From: CAYZJV01 sp964482325
GTDB taxonomy: Bacteria; Spirochaetota; Spirochaetia; Sphaerochaetales; Sphaerochaetaceae
Assembly (NCBI GenBank): GCA_964482325.1
Contig: CAYZXD010000006.1
Span: forward strand, 26,112 to 90,111
Reading direction: 5' to 3'
DNA: 64,000 bases
In this document: piece after piece, positions 1 to 9,200 of the stretch
Layout of the letters: each line of letters starts with the position of its first letter
Position numbering within the stretch: the stretch's first letter is position 1
Program-made: the position numbers and the translations under genes
Notes under the pieces: model-generated
Told to the model about the DNA's origin: nothing
The model's database searches: none
The model's input: only the letters and a program-made list of their open reading frames with translations

Positions 1-313
1 CAAATGCAGCGCCCTGGCTTACTCCGAGAAACCCGGGTTCAACCAGAGGATTGGCAAAAAGCATCTGAAAAACAAACCCTGCAGCCGCAAGCGATGCTCC
101 CCCGGTGATGGCAAGAAGCACTCGTGGCAGGCGCACCTGAGTGATTACCTGAAGGAGCATCGGATTGCCCGAAAGAGAGAATGGATTGCTGATACCTGCC
201 TGAGGATATCTCCCCGAGAGCAGGGCCAATACGACCGTACATCCTAACAATACTACCAGCAACACCAGTCGCCGGTAGTATGTGTGCATGACCTCTGTAT
301 AGTGACTGTTCAT
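1..313 (-). CDS. FecCD-family ABC transporter permease (5' part only)
   Basis: Reading the minus strand from an ATG at 313 gives 104 uninterrupted codons that run off the left edge. The product is probably the inner-membrane permease of an iron-siderophore, haem or cobalamin importer. After a short basic N-terminus and one hydrophobic helix (about residues 15-32) comes the family signature RLPRVLLAITGGASLAAAGF, then QMLFANPLVEP and LGVSQGAA, all typical of BtuC/FecD proteins. It starts 4 bases after the stop of the substrate-binding protein gene, so the two should be co-transcribed. The start is uncertain: the ATG at 313 has little SD, and an in-frame ATG at 289 lies just behind GAGGT. The ATPase gene would lie outside the window. 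Confidence 0.85.
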   Translation of the reverse strand, partial: MNSHYTEVMHTYYRRLVLLVVLLGCTVVLALLSGRYPQAGISNPFSLSGNPMLLQVITQVRLPRVLLAITGGASLAAAGFVFQMLFANPLVEPGFLGVSQGAAF

Positions 314-317
314 GAAC

Positions 318-1430
318 TCAATGGCCTAGTGAGTTATGATACCGTTCAATGAGCGTATTGAGAATCTGTTCATCGGTGATACCATACAACTCTTCATAGA
401 AACTGGTAATCGCTTCCTCCATCGAGAAATCGGGGAAGAGCTCCGGATGCAGTTCAGCAGCAAGCCACTGAAGTGCCAGAATCCAACGGGAATCGGATTG
501 GAAATAATTCATCATATCTGCAGGTGTTGCCTGTACCTTCCCCTGCTGCACTGCACGAAGCTGCTGCCACTGACTGCTCTGTTCGATCTGATCCAGAAAT
601 GGCTTGGGATGCATCCGATAGCTGATGAGCAGAATTCGTTCAGGATCCCAAGCAGCAATCTGTTCGAATGATATCTTTCTCCATGAGTTTGCATCAATGG
701 TGCTCTCGTTCCATACGGGTATTCCTCCTGCCATCGCAGTCAAAGAACCTTGAATCCAGGTTTCGGGAGAAACACTGAAGGCGGTGATGCCATCGGCACT
801 AGCTGCCTGCATCATCAGAACCTGAGGTTTTTCTTCCTCAGCAAGAGGGGCAATCTTGTCTACCACTTCCTGCTTTCTCTCTTCGAAAACAGTAATTACC
901 CGCTGAGGAGTATCAGTATCACCAAGGAGTTTGCCCAGCTGAACAATCTCACGGTTCCATGCCTCAGGAGTCTCGAGATCCATCACAAACACGGGGATCC
1001 CGAATGGTTCGACCAACGATACCACTGCATCATAGTTGCTCGTTTTTGTCAGTACCAGATCGGGGTTATGAGCAATGATCTCCTCTGCACTGACCTGTTG
1101 TCCCAATCTTCCCGCTTGAGCAAATTCCGGACGGATAAGATTAAAAAAATCACCGAGTCCCTGGTCAGTCTTTGCCAGAACCACTTCCATATCGGTAACC
1201 GCAGGAAACAGAAACAGGGCATCAGCCGGCATAACCGCGGCTCTTCCCACAATCATGACCCGTTGCACCGGACCTTCGATTGAGACCGTTCTCCCCAGAG
1301 CATCGACTGCAGTAGTCTCAATACGCTGCGTTGTTCCACTCTCCTGTGCACCTTGTGCTCCAACAGGAAACACGAGAATTGTCAGGAGCAGCAGCAGGGA
1401 AATTATGGATTTTATTCGTGTGTGTATCAT
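318..1430 (-). CDS. periplasmic iron-complex substrate-binding protein (PF01497)
   Basis: A 370-residue solute-binding protein of the TroA/BtuF fold, expected to capture an iron chelate or corrinoid in the periplasm for the adjacent FecCD permease. The N-terminus is a typical signal peptide (basic MIHTRIK, then a long Leu/Ile run, then VFPVGAQGA) without a lipobox Cys, so a soluble periplasmic form is more likely than a lipoprotein. Two lobes can be followed: VQRVMIVGRAAVMPADAL near the start, and ISFEQIAAWDPERILLIS near residues 250-270, joined by the usual long helix. I chose the ATG at 1430, not upstream ATGs, because GAGAGGA lies 8 bases ahead of it and the signal peptide begins there. 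The ligand cannot be deduced. Confidence 0.85.
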   Translation of the reverse strand: MIHTRIKSIISLLLLLTILVFPVGAQGAQESGTTQRIETTAVDALGRTVSIEGPVQRVMIVGRAAVMPADALFLFPAVTDMEVVLAKTDQGLGDFFNLIRPEFAQAGRLGQQVSAEEIIAHNPDLVLTKTSNYDAVVSLVEPFGIPVFVMDLETPEAWNREIVQLGKLLGDTDTPQRVITVFEERKQEVVDKIAPLAEEEKPQVLMMQAASADGITAFSVSPETWIQGSLTAMAGGIPVWNESTIDANSWRKISFEQIAAWDPERILLISYRMHPKPFLDQIEQSSQWQQLRAVQQGKVQATPADMMNYFQSDSRWILALQWLAAELHPELFPDFSMEEAITSFYEELYGITDEQILNTLIERYHNSLGH

Positions 1431-1462
1431 GGTTGTTCCTCTCCGTGTAAATAGTATGCGGC

Positions 1463-1491
1463 ATAGTACCATTATATTTATAAAAATACAA
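1463..1491 (-). promoter_or_regulatory. predicted sigma-70 promoter of the iron-uptake genes
   Basis: On the minus strand TTGTAT is followed by 17 bases ending in TGG and then TACTAT, a good extended -10 promoter. The predicted transcript starts near 1456, about 26 bases before the start codon, leaving room for the SD. I saw no clear Fur-box palindrome around it. Confidence 0.55.
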
Positions 1492-1506
1492 TGCATGATA
1501 TATACT
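1478..1506 (+). promoter_or_regulatory. possible proA promoter
   Basis: TTATAA, 17 bases, then TATACT. The -10 is good, but the -35 matches the consensus at only three positions. It overlaps the divergent iron-uptake promoter, so the two could interfere. The rest of the 1431-1575 gap holds no gene. Confidence 0.35.
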
Positions 1507-1575
1507 TATGCTCGATTTTTGCAAGCTTGCATCACTTGCTGAATCGCGGTAATCTGACAGTAAGTGAGGCCGCCC

Positions 1576-2898
1576 ATGGGAAATCAGGAAATTACAAATC
1601 AATTAGCAGGTATCAAGGCAGCACAACGGACATTAGGTGCTCTTCCTGCACATGAACGCACGGCTATGCTCCACGCAATCGCCGATACACTTGAACAACA
1701 GGCACAGGCTATCGAGGCAGCAAATGGTGAGGATCTGAAACGTGCCGCACAGGAATCGTTGAGTGCTCCGTTGCAAAAACGACTGATCTGTACCGTCGAG
1801 AAAGTAAATGCTATCAGCAAAGGGGTGCGTGAAGTCGCTGCACTGGTCGATCCTATCGGACGGGTGAGAGAACGGCGGGAGCTTGCCCCTGATTTGCTTC
1901 TGGAGCGGGTGGATGTGCCTATCGGTGTAATCGGTATGATCTTTGAGTCAAGACCTGATGCACTTGTGCAGATTATTTCGTTATGTCTGAAAAGCGGAAA
2001 TGCTATTGTACTGAAAGGGGGCAAGGAAGCTCTGCAGACCAATAGAAAGCTGGTTTCAGTGATTCGTGAAGCCCTTGAGCCGTTTCAGGTCGGTAGCGCA
2101 TGGATTGTGCATCTGGAAAGCAGAGAGGATGTTCATATGCTTCTCGGTCTCGATGAAGTGATCGATCTGCTGATCCCGCGAGGATCGAATGAGTTTGTTC
2201 GATATATTATGGATCATACGAGAATACCTGTTTTAGGCCATGCCGATGGTATCTGTGCTCTGTTCATCGATGAAACAGCTGATATCTCCATGGCTGTAGA
2301 CATAGCTATCGATGCCAAATGTCAGTATCCTGCGGTTTGCAATGCGATTGAAACGCTCCTCGTACATAAAAAGGCAGCCCCTCAATTTCTGGTGCAGTTC
2401 AAGGAAGCAGCTACTCCGTGGTCTTTGACGATTCATGGTGACGATCTGGTACAGAACTACATTAACTGTGTGCCGGCTGCGGCAAGTGACTGGGATACCG
2501 AATACCTCGGGTATGAGATAGCTATTAAGGTCGTCTCCTCTCTTGATGAGGCCATGGATCATATCGCAGCACATGGGTCGGGGCATACCGATGCTATCGT
2601 GACCGAAAATGTCGATCATGCCCGTACCTTCATGCGTCAGGTCGATTCTGCTGATGTGTTCTGGAATTGTAGTACTCGATTTGCTGATGGGAATCGATTT
2701 GGGTTAGGTGCCGAGGTAGGAATCAGTACCCAGAAGATTCATGCGCGTGGTCCGGTAGGTCTCGATGGCCTGGTTATCGGCAAGTGGCTTTTAGCAGGGA
2801 AAGGACATCGGGTAAGCACATATGCTGAAGGGAAACCATTTACCCATGTCGATCTATCCCTTGATGGACCGTCACTCTTTGATGGAGATCGGACATGA
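1576..2898 (+). CDS. proA: gamma-glutamyl phosphate reductase
   Basis: Catalyses the NADPH-dependent reduction of glutamyl-5-phosphate to glutamate-5-semialdehyde, the second step of proline synthesis, in the cytosol. The 440 residues match the family length. An aldehyde-dehydrogenase fold is evident, with RVDVPIGVIGMIFESRP near residues 112-128, GNAIVLKGGKEA near 140, and the catalytic Cys255 in QYPAVCNAIETLL. The ATG at 1576 is preferred over the GTG at 1564 because AGTGAGG lies at a good distance before it. The stop overlaps the proB start by 4 bases (ATGA), so the two enzymes, which pass a labile intermediate, are translationally coupled. Confidence 0.97.
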   Translation: MGNQEITNQLAGIKAAQRTLGALPAHERTAMLHAIADTLEQQAQAIEAANGEDLKRAAQESLSAPLQKRLICTVEKVNAISKGVREVAALVDPIGRVRERRELAPDLLLERVDVPIGVIGMIFESRPDALVQIISLCLKSGNAIVLKGGKEALQTNRKLVSVIREALEPFQVGSAWIVHLESREDVHMLLGLDEVIDLLIPRGSNEFVRYIMDHTRIPVLGHADGICALFIDETADISMAVDIAIDAKCQYPAVCNAIETLLVHKKAAPQFLVQFKEAATPWSLTIHGDDLVQNYINCVPAAASDWDTEYLGYEIAIKVVSSLDEAMDHIAAHGSGHTDAIVTENVDHARTFMRQVDSADVFWNCSTRFADGNRFGLGAEVGISTQKIHARGPVGLDGLVIGKWLLAGKGHRVSTYAEGKPFTHVDLSLDGPSLFDGDRT

Positions 2899-4004
2899 AC
2901 CGCGATTTCTCTGCCGTCCGTCGTGTTGTGGTGAAAATTGGATCCAATCTGCTCAGTGATGGCGGCAGTATCAATGAAGCGCGTATCGAACGATTAGCTG
3001 TCGATATTGTGAAGTTGCGTGAGAAGGGACTGCAGGTGATGTTAGTATCATCTGGAGCTATCGGATTGGGAGCAACTGAGTTGGGACGTAAAGGTGCGGT
3101 TAAGCAGACTGCGTTACGTCAGGCCTGTGCCGCAATCGGTCAACCGCTGTTGATGAGTCATTATCGCAGTGCTTTCAAAGCCCTCGGGTGTGTCTGTGCT
3201 CAGGTCCTCATTACACGGGGCGATCTCAATGAACGACGCACTTTTGTAAATTTGAAAAATACGGTTGCCGCTCTTCTGGATCTGCAGGTGATTCCCATCT
3301 TCAACGAAAATGATGTGGTAAGCACGGCGGAAATAGGAACAGCTGTCGGTGATAATGATCGGCTCAGTGCCTTTGTTGCGAGTAAAACTGATGCTGATCT
3401 TCTGGTTTTGCTGACCGATATCGATGGACTGTATACCGGAGATCCAAAAATTAATCCGCAAGCACAGTTATTACAGGAAATTGCACAGATTGATGATCAG
3501 GTGATGAACTATGCCGGATCTGCCGGCAGTGTATTCTCAACCGGAGGGATGAAAACAAAGTTACTGGCAGCCAAAATTGCTGCCAACGGAGGATGTTCGA
3601 CCGTCATCGCAAGCGGATATGAAGATCATGCCCTATTACGCATATGCACCGGAGAACCGCTTGGTACATATGTGCTTCCTCACAAGCGTCTGAGCCAACG
3701 GGCTCGATGGATTCTCAATAGTGTTCCCAAGGGTACTATCTGGATTGATGCTGGAGCCGAATCGGCACTGCGTCATCATAAAAGTCTCCTCCCCTCCGGA
3801 GTAGTCTCGGTTTCGGGAGTATTTCATGCCGGTGATGTGGTCATGGTAAATACGGTGGCCAAAGCTGTCCCGTATTATAACAGTACTGAAATCAGTGATA
3901 TGGCGGGGTGCCAGAGCCGGGATATCCCCAAGGTGCTGGGAAAAGGAAAGGCTGATGTATTATTTCGGCCGGAGGATATAGTGTTTTTAGATCATGAAGC
4001 ATAA
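2895..4004 (+). CDS. proB: glutamate 5-kinase with PUA domain
   Basis: Phosphorylates glutamate to glutamyl-5-phosphate, the first and usually proline-inhibited step of proline synthesis. The 369 residues hold an N-terminal amino-acid kinase domain (VVVKIGSNLLSDGG near residues 10-24, VSSGAIGLGA near 51-60, FNENDVVST near 135, GDNDRLSAFVA near 152, GTGGMKTKL-like STGGMKTKLLAAKIA near 215) and a C-terminal PUA domain (about 275-369). The gene order proA-proB, not proB-proA, with a 4-base overlap marks one operon. proC lies in a separate minus-strand cluster at 8386-9183. Confidence 0.97.
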   Translation: MNRDFSAVRRVVVKIGSNLLSDGGSINEARIERLAVDIVKLREKGLQVMLVSSGAIGLGATELGRKGAVKQTALRQACAAIGQPLLMSHYRSAFKALGCVCAQVLITRGDLNERRTFVNLKNTVAALLDLQVIPIFNENDVVSTAEIGTAVGDNDRLSAFVASKTDADLLVLLTDIDGLYTGDPKINPQAQLLQEIAQIDDQVMNYAGSAGSVFSTGGMKTKLLAAKIAANGGCSTVIASGYEDHALLRICTGEPLGTYVLPHKRLSQRARWILNSVPKGTIWIDAGAESALRHHKSLLPSGVVSVSGVFHAGDVVMVNTVAKAVPYYNSTEISDMAGCQSRDIPKVLGKGKADVLFRPEDIVFLDHEA

Positions 4005-4905
4005 TTACCAGATCTATCATCGGAAGCAGGATATCGGAAGACGTATCAGTACACTTCATCGGGAAGAGATTCTCTCGATAGGTATGGTTGCTCTTGATTC
4101 AGGAGAAACCCTTGCCCGCGCCATCGAGAATCTTGTGCAGAGAAGCAACTATCCGCTCCATGTCATGATGCATGAAGAACAGGGGTACATCGGGGAGTTA
4201 CGAAATCGGTTTCCCTTTGTCACCTTTATGGTATTTCCGCTTCCCGTTTCGTTTGGGACCATGGCCAATGTACTGGCAAATGAGTGTTATACCACCTTCT
4301 TTTATCTGGTAAGAAGTGATGCGACCTGTGAGAACACCGATTTTGATCAGGCCCTTGTCCTGTTGAACAGAAGTGAAAAACCTGCGGTGATAACCCCAGT
4401 GTTATCCAATCGACAGGGTGAACTCGTACCCGTGGTTCAAGTTCCGCTACTTCGAAATCATCTCATCGATCCCATCCCGTTTTTACCAAGTGACGGGCTG
4501 CAGGCAACACTCTATCCATTCTTAGGGGTCGGGTTGTATGAGCGTGCACTTTTCCAACGGTTGCGAGGCTTTGACGATCTCGTGGAGGGAGTCTATTGGC
4601 AGGTGCTCGACTTTGGACTGAAATGCTGGCTCTATGGGTATCCGATCTATAATTTCCCCGGCCTCTCATGCACGTTCACGAATCGGCAGTTTATCATTGA
4701 AGACCGTAGCGAACATGAAGGAATCAAGCGGGTTCATACCCGAGCCTTGGGCATTCGTCAGATGAATGGAAAGAATTATCCAAAACGGGCAGGGAAATAC
4801 CATGATGCCTCGGTGCATGCTGAGGTGAAAAAACGTCTTGCACTATATAAAACCGACTTTCAGCAACTCATTTCCCAGTGGGATGTTCCTCAGGAGCAGC
4901 GGTGA
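3994..4905 (+). CDS. GT-A (family 2-like) glycosyltransferase
   Basis: A 303-residue soluble protein with the features of a nucleotide-sugar GT-A transferase: an N-terminal Rossmann-like half (ILSIGMVALDSGETLARAIE), a possible acidic metal/nucleotide site at RSDATC, and the acceptor-side block GFDDLVEGVYWQVLDFGLKCW near residues 195-215, which resembles the GFDE...D motif of family 2 enzymes. There is no membrane segment. Substrate and acceptor cannot be told. Its ATG lies inside the end of proB (11-base overlap) with no SD, so it probably depends on translational coupling. The downstream amidase suggests an envelope role, by inference only. Confidence 0.65.
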   Translation: MKHNYQIYHRKQDIGRRISTLHREEILSIGMVALDSGETLARAIENLVQRSNYPLHVMMHEEQGYIGELRNRFPFVTFMVFPLPVSFGTMANVLANECYTTFFYLVRSDATCENTDFDQALVLLNRSEKPAVITPVLSNRQGELVPVVQVPLLRNHLIDPIPFLPSDGLQATLYPFLGVGLYERALFQRLRGFDDLVEGVYWQVLDFGLKCWLYGYPIYNFPGLSCTFTNRQFIIEDRSEHEGIKRVHTRALGIRQMNGKNYPKRAGKYHDASVHAEVKKRLALYKTDFQQLISQWDVPQEQR

Positions 4906-5642
4906 AGTCTTTCTATTATCTGATCATTGCAATCATCTTCAGCTTCCTCTCTTTCGGTTTTTCCAGTGCAACGCCATACCAAATGCCGATACAAACGGTG
5001 ATTCTTGATGCCGGGCATGGAGGATATGATCCGGGAGCCATAGCTGGTGATCATCAGGAGAAGGATATTGTTCTATCTGTTACCCAGAACCTAGCAGCAT
5101 ATCTTCAGCAGTGGTTTCCCGATCTTACGGTAGTGCTCACCCGTTCTGAAGATCAATTCATCTCACTTGATGAGCGTGTTGCCATTACCATGAACCACCC
5201 CCTCCCAGCAGGTTCCTCTGCAGTGATGGTTTCCATACATGCCAATGCTTCACATACCAGTGATGCCCGCGGTGTGGAAATTCTCATGAAACCCACCGAC
5301 CGTACGGTACCATTTTTATCTCAGCGAACTCCTGATTGGGCTTTGTTTCGTTATGCAAATCACACGTCAGGTGAGCTGAATCATCAGCTGAATCGAGAGA
5401 ATCTACTTCTGGCCACCTTTATCAATGAGCGATTGATGCAGCACCTCCCCGCTGTGAGAAATCGCGGAATCAAGGAACAGGAGGTGTGGATACTCACAGA
5501 AAGTGTCTATCCGTCAGCACTCGTTGAGATCGGTTTTATGAGCAATGAACAAGAGCTGCAAGCTCTTATCGATTTGGCATATCAGGCATCGATTGCGAGA
5601 GCAATCGCTGAAGGTATTGCCGATTATATCAATCTCTATTAA
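4902..5642 (+). CDS. N-acetylmuramoyl-L-alanine amidase (Amidase_3)
   Basis: Zinc-dependent cleavage of the bond between muramic acid and the stem peptide, in the periplasm. After a signal or anchor helix (about residues 3-22) comes the Amidase_3 core: VILDAGHGGYDPGA (zinc His), EKDIVLSV (zinc Glu), VSIHANAS (zinc His) and the catalytic Glu in ALVEIGFMSN. At 246 residues it is a minimal single-domain enzyme with no AMIN or SPOR domain. I chose the GTG at 4902, which overlaps the previous stop as GTGA and has AGGAG 5 bases upstream. It converges with pncB and shares its last 14 bases with the end of that gene. Confidence 0.9.
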   Translation: MKSFYYLIIAIIFSFLSFGFSSATPYQMPIQTVILDAGHGGYDPGAIAGDHQEKDIVLSVTQNLAAYLQQWFPDLTVVLTRSEDQFISLDERVAITMNHPLPAGSSAVMVSIHANASHTSDARGVEILMKPTDRTVPFLSQRTPDWALFRYANHTSGELNHQLNRENLLLATFINERLMQHLPAVRNRGIKEQEVWILTESVYPSALVEIGFMSNEQELQALIDLAYQASIARAIAEGIADYINLY

Positions 5643-7077
5643 TTCGGATTCTCCCCTCTACCACAAGCTGCGTCTTCAAATGCTTCAACTCTTTCGATAA
5701 CGAAACTTTATAAATATGGGGATTAATCATACGTCGATAGGTTTTATGCAGTGTAGCAAGATTATCCTTTACGTTTTGTTGAATAGTCTGAAGCAGCGGA
5801 CTGCTATCGGTACGAACACCCCCTGCCATGCAGACTTTCAGCATGGGGACCATCGAGGTGAAACGAGAGCTCTTCATCGTGAAGAAATCGGCTTCATTGA
5901 TCGGATGGTGAAAGATATAGTCCCGATCACCCGCAAGTTCTTCATGTTCTAGTGTAATCAGATCTCCCAGAGCAGCTCCTTCGACATCAAGAAATCGCCA
6001 AACCTGTTTGCAGCCCGGGTTGGTAGCTTTTTCAAAAGAATTGCTGATTTTCATCGTAGGTTGCCAACTCCCATCGGGTAACTGTCGTGCTGCAAGTTTA
6101 TATACCCCGTTGAGGGAACTCTGAGAACCTCCGGTGACCAGATGAGTTCCGATTCCCCAGGAATCGATCGGGACTTCATCGTGTATGAGGTTCTCGATGA
6201 TCTCCTCAGTGAGATCGTTGGAAACGTAAATACGGGCATCTTCAAGTCCCGCCGCATCAAGCTTTTTGCGAATCTCTCGGGATAAATAACTGAGATCGCC
6301 ACTGTCAATGCGTACGCCGAACGTATGCCCCTGCTGTTGCAGTTCCTTGCCCACCGTAATCGCATGTGCAATTCCTGAACCAAGCGTATCGTAGGTATCT
6401 ATCAGAAGAATGGTCTTTTCCGGATAGAGGTTCGCATATGCTCTGAATGCTTCAAGTTCATCGGAGAACGACATCACCCACGAGTGAGCCATCGTCCCGG
6501 CTACCGGAATGCCGTAAATTTTACCGGCGAGGGTATTGCTGGTGGCACTGCAGCCTCCAATGTAAGCTGCACGGGAAGCCGATATGGCTCCATCGGGTCC
6601 TTGAGCCCGTCGGAGGCCGAATTCCATGATCTGCCCACACTGTGATGCATAGTATGCCCGAGAGGCCTTTGTCGCGATCAGCGACTGGAAGTTGATGGTA
6701 TTCAGGAGCATCCCCTCAATAAGCTGAGCTTCCATCAGGGGCGCCTCTACCCGGATCAATGGTTCGCTGGGGAAGGCAACTGATCCTTCTTCCATGGCTC
6801 GAATGGTTCCCGTGAATCGGAAATCCTGAAGATACGCAAGAAACTCTTCAGAAAACGTCTTCAATGATCGCAAATAATCGATATCATCTGTGCTGAAGGT
6901 GAAGGTCTCGATCTGTTTCAGCAGTTCGTTGAGACCGGCAAAGATGATGTATCCTCCATTGAACGGGTTCGTCCGGTAGAACATATCGAACACAACCCGG
7001 GGATTGTTCTGTGTGGCAAAATAGCCCTGCATCATGGTCAGTTCATAGAAATCAGTTGATAATGCGGACAGAATCAT
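5629..7077 (-). CDS. pncB: nicotinate phosphoribosyltransferase
   Basis: Joins nicotinate to PRPP to give nicotinate mononucleotide in NAD salvage (Preiss-Handler route). The 482 residues start with STDFYELTMMQGYF, the usual family opening. Also visible are the phosphoribosyl-binding region around FGLRRAQGPDGAISASRAAYIGGCSATSN (residues 150-178), GTMAHSWVMSF with the usual catalytic-site His, and FGVRIDSGDL. It is the last gene of the minus-strand cluster, 13 bases after serS, with GGAGG before the ATG. It ends inside the convergent amidase gene with no terminator hairpin. Confidence 0.95.
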   Translation of the reverse strand: MILSALSTDFYELTMMQGYFATQNNPRVVFDMFYRTNPFNGGYIIFAGLNELLKQIETFTFSTDDIDYLRSLKTFSEEFLAYLQDFRFTGTIRAMEEGSVAFPSEPLIRVEAPLMEAQLIEGMLLNTINFQSLIATKASRAYYASQCGQIMEFGLRRAQGPDGAISASRAAYIGGCSATSNTLAGKIYGIPVAGTMAHSWVMSFSDELEAFRAYANLYPEKTILLIDTYDTLGSGIAHAITVGKELQQQGHTFGVRIDSGDLSYLSREIRKKLDAAGLEDARIYVSNDLTEEIIENLIHDEVPIDSWGIGTHLVTGGSQSSLNGVYKLAARQLPDGSWQPTMKISNSFEKATNPGCKQVWRFLDVEGAALGDLITLEHEELAGDRDYIFHHPINEADFFTMKSSRFTSMVPMLKVCMAGGVRTDSSPLLQTIQQNVKDNLATLHKTYRRMINPHIYKVSLSKELKHLKTQLVVEGRIRINRD

Positions 7078-7090
7078 GCTTTCCTCCTGC

Positions 7091-8368
7091 TTAGCTGCGA
7101 CGAATTTCGCTGAATCCTGTATACGGAATCAGGACCTTTGGTATGGTGATCGACCCATCCTCCTGCTGGAAGTTCTCGATCAGTGCAACTAAAGCACGCG
7201 AGACTGCAATAGCAGTTCCATTGAGCAGATGTACAAATTGCACCGTTCCTGCACTATCACGATACCGGACCTGTAATCGTCTTGCCTGGTAGTCGGTGCA
7301 GTTACTGGTGCTCGTTACCTCTCCGTATTCTCCCGATTCTCCCCGACCCGGCATCCATGCCTCGATATCGAATTTCCGATAGGCCGGAGCTCCAAGATCT
7401 CCCGTACAGGTGTCCACAACACGGTAGGGAATTTCCAATCCCTGGAAAATCTCCTCTTCAATACTCAAAAGCTGCTGATGTATTGCTTCGGACTCTTCAG
7501 GTTTGCAGTAGACGAACATCTCCACCTTGGAAAATTGATGTACACGATACAGTCCCTTTGCATACTGTCCCGCACTACCTGCTTCTCTGCGAAAACAGTG
7601 GGATAATCCCGAAAGACGGATCGGCAGTTCCGATTCATCGAGGATTTTCCCCGCATGGTAGCCGCCGAGAGTGATTTCTGCGGTTCCTACGAGACAGGTC
7701 CCGGTCCCCTCAATAGTATAGATATTACTCTCTTCCCCACGAGGGTTAAAACCGATCCCTTCAACAACTTCTTCACGGGCGATATCGGGAGTAATCGTCA
7801 GGGTGAAGCCATGAGCTCGAAGCCGATCAAGCGCATACCGCTCCAGGGCAAGTTCGAGCAGTACGGCCTCCTCTTTCAAATAGTAGAATTTGGCACCGGA
7901 AACACGCGTGGCAGTCTCAAAATCGATGATATCGAGGGCCTCTCCGAGTTGGACGTGATCTTTCGGTGGAAAAGAGAACTGCGGGATAGTCCCCCAGGTA
8001 CGCACTTGGCGGTTATCACTATCAAGCTTTCCTACCGGCGCATCGGGATGAGCATAGTTAGGAACGGTTTTGGCCAATGCAAGAAAGTCCTGTTCGACGG
8101 TCTGCAATTGTGATTCAAGCAATGCGATCGATTCCTTGAGCTCTTTCCCCTCAGCTATCATCTTCTGACGAAGTTCCGGATCAAGTTTCTGCTTCATTGA
8201 TGTTGCGTGGGCGTTCCGTTTTGCACGAAGTTGTTCACTCTGTTGCAACAGCTCGGAACGCTGCTGTTGCAGCTCCAGGAGTTTATCCAGATCAACGTGC
8301 ATTCCCCGATGCGCAATATTAGCAGCGATTTCTTCTTTTCGTGTTTTAAGCTCTCTGATGTCGATCAT
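7091..8368 (-). CDS. serS: seryl-tRNA synthetase
   Basis: Charges tRNA-Ser. The 425 residues have the diagnostic N-terminal antiparallel coiled-coil arm (about 1-110, rich in Glu, Gln and Lys), which binds the long variable arm of tRNA-Ser. A class II catalytic domain follows, with motif 2 at SHCFRREAGSAG and motif 3 at LNGTAIAVSRALVALIENFQ. It starts with ATG behind GAGG, 17 bases after proC, and lies in an apparent operon with proC and pncB. Confidence 0.97.
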   Translation of the reverse strand: MIDIRELKTRKEEIAANIAHRGMHVDLDKLLELQQQRSELLQQSEQLRAKRNAHATSMKQKLDPELRQKMIAEGKELKESIALLESQLQTVEQDFLALAKTVPNYAHPDAPVGKLDSDNRQVRTWGTIPQFSFPPKDHVQLGEALDIIDFETATRVSGAKFYYLKEEAVLLELALERYALDRLRAHGFTLTITPDIAREEVVEGIGFNPRGEESNIYTIEGTGTCLVGTAEITLGGYHAGKILDESELPIRLSGLSHCFRREAGSAGQYAKGLYRVHQFSKVEMFVYCKPEESEAIHQQLLSIEEEIFQGLEIPYRVVDTCTGDLGAPAYRKFDIEAWMPGRGESGEYGEVTSTSNCTDYQARRLQVRYRDSAGTVQFVHLLNGTAIAVSRALVALIENFQQEDGSITIPKVLIPYTGFSEIRRS

Positions 8369-8385
8369 ACAATCCTCGCCTTCAT

Positions 8386-9183
8386 TTATCGTGTTTTAGC
8401 TTGTTCTTCGAGAAGCAGCGCCTTCTGACTTGCTGCCTCGACAGCCTGCATAAGCGTCCCCTTGAATCCCTGCTCATGCAGCAGTTGCACCATTTCAATG
8501 GTAGTTCCCCCGGGTGAGCATACCTGTGTAAGCAGCTCTTCGGGATGCATCTTTCCCGCTCTGATAAGTGCAGTGGCACTTTCAACTGTATCACAGATCA
8601 GATCTAGGGCACTGCGATATGGAAGGCCCTCGTGTACTCCTCCCAGAGCAATGCCATGCAGAAAAGCAAATGCGCTGGCAATTCCCGAACCCGACACACC
8701 GATAAACGGGGCAAAGTGCTGTTCCGGGAGGTTGTGAGCCGCTCCGAATGTCGATGCAAACTGCATGGCTAAATCGGTGAGATCTGCGGATGCTTTCGGA
8801 TGCACAGCAACGGCGGTGACCGCCTTTTGCACCGATGCAGCCAGATTCGGCATAATACGAGCCACTTCAACTGAGTCCAATGCATTCGCTAGGGTGTCGA
8901 GAGATACTCCTGCTGCCATCGATATCCATTTTTTTCCGCGATAGCCTTTCAGCGAAGCATAGAGCGAAGGAAGGATCTGCGGCTTTACCGCAAGGACAAC
9001 GATATCGGATGACTGCATTAGGTCATCGAAAGAACATGCTTGAGATTGTGATGCTTGGGCCACCTGTTCTGCCACTTCCTGACGAACATCGTACACGAGT
9101 GTTCGCCACATCTTTGTCGGTCCGACGCTACGGATTATGGATCCTCCCATATTTCCGCAGCCGATGAATCCCATCGTCTTCAT
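8386..9183 (-). CDS. proC: pyrroline-5-carboxylate reductase
   Basis: Last step of proline synthesis, NAD(P)H-dependent. The 265 residues open with the Rossmann motif MGFIGCGNMGGSI, followed by VVLAVKPQ and the C-terminal dimerisation domain containing SGSGIASAFAFLHG and SPGGTTIEMVQLLHEQGF. I chose the ATG at 9183: AAAGGAG lies 8 bases ahead of it and the Rossmann motif follows at once; longer readings add a non-conserved tail. It is separated from proA-proB by several kb and on the other strand. Confidence 0.95.
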   Translation of the reverse strand: MKTMGFIGCGNMGGSIIRSVGPTKMWRTLVYDVRQEVAEQVAQASQSQACSFDDLMQSSDIVVLAVKPQILPSLYASLKGYRGKKWISMAAGVSLDTLANALDSVEVARIMPNLAASVQKAVTAVAVHPKASADLTDLAMQFASTFGAAHNLPEQHFAPFIGVSGSGIASAFAFLHGIALGGVHEGLPYRSALDLICDTVESATALIRAGKMHPEELLTQVCSPGGTTIEMVQLLHEQGFKGTLMQAVEAASQKALLLEEQAKTR

Positions 9184-9200
9184 AGCTCTGTGCTCCTTTG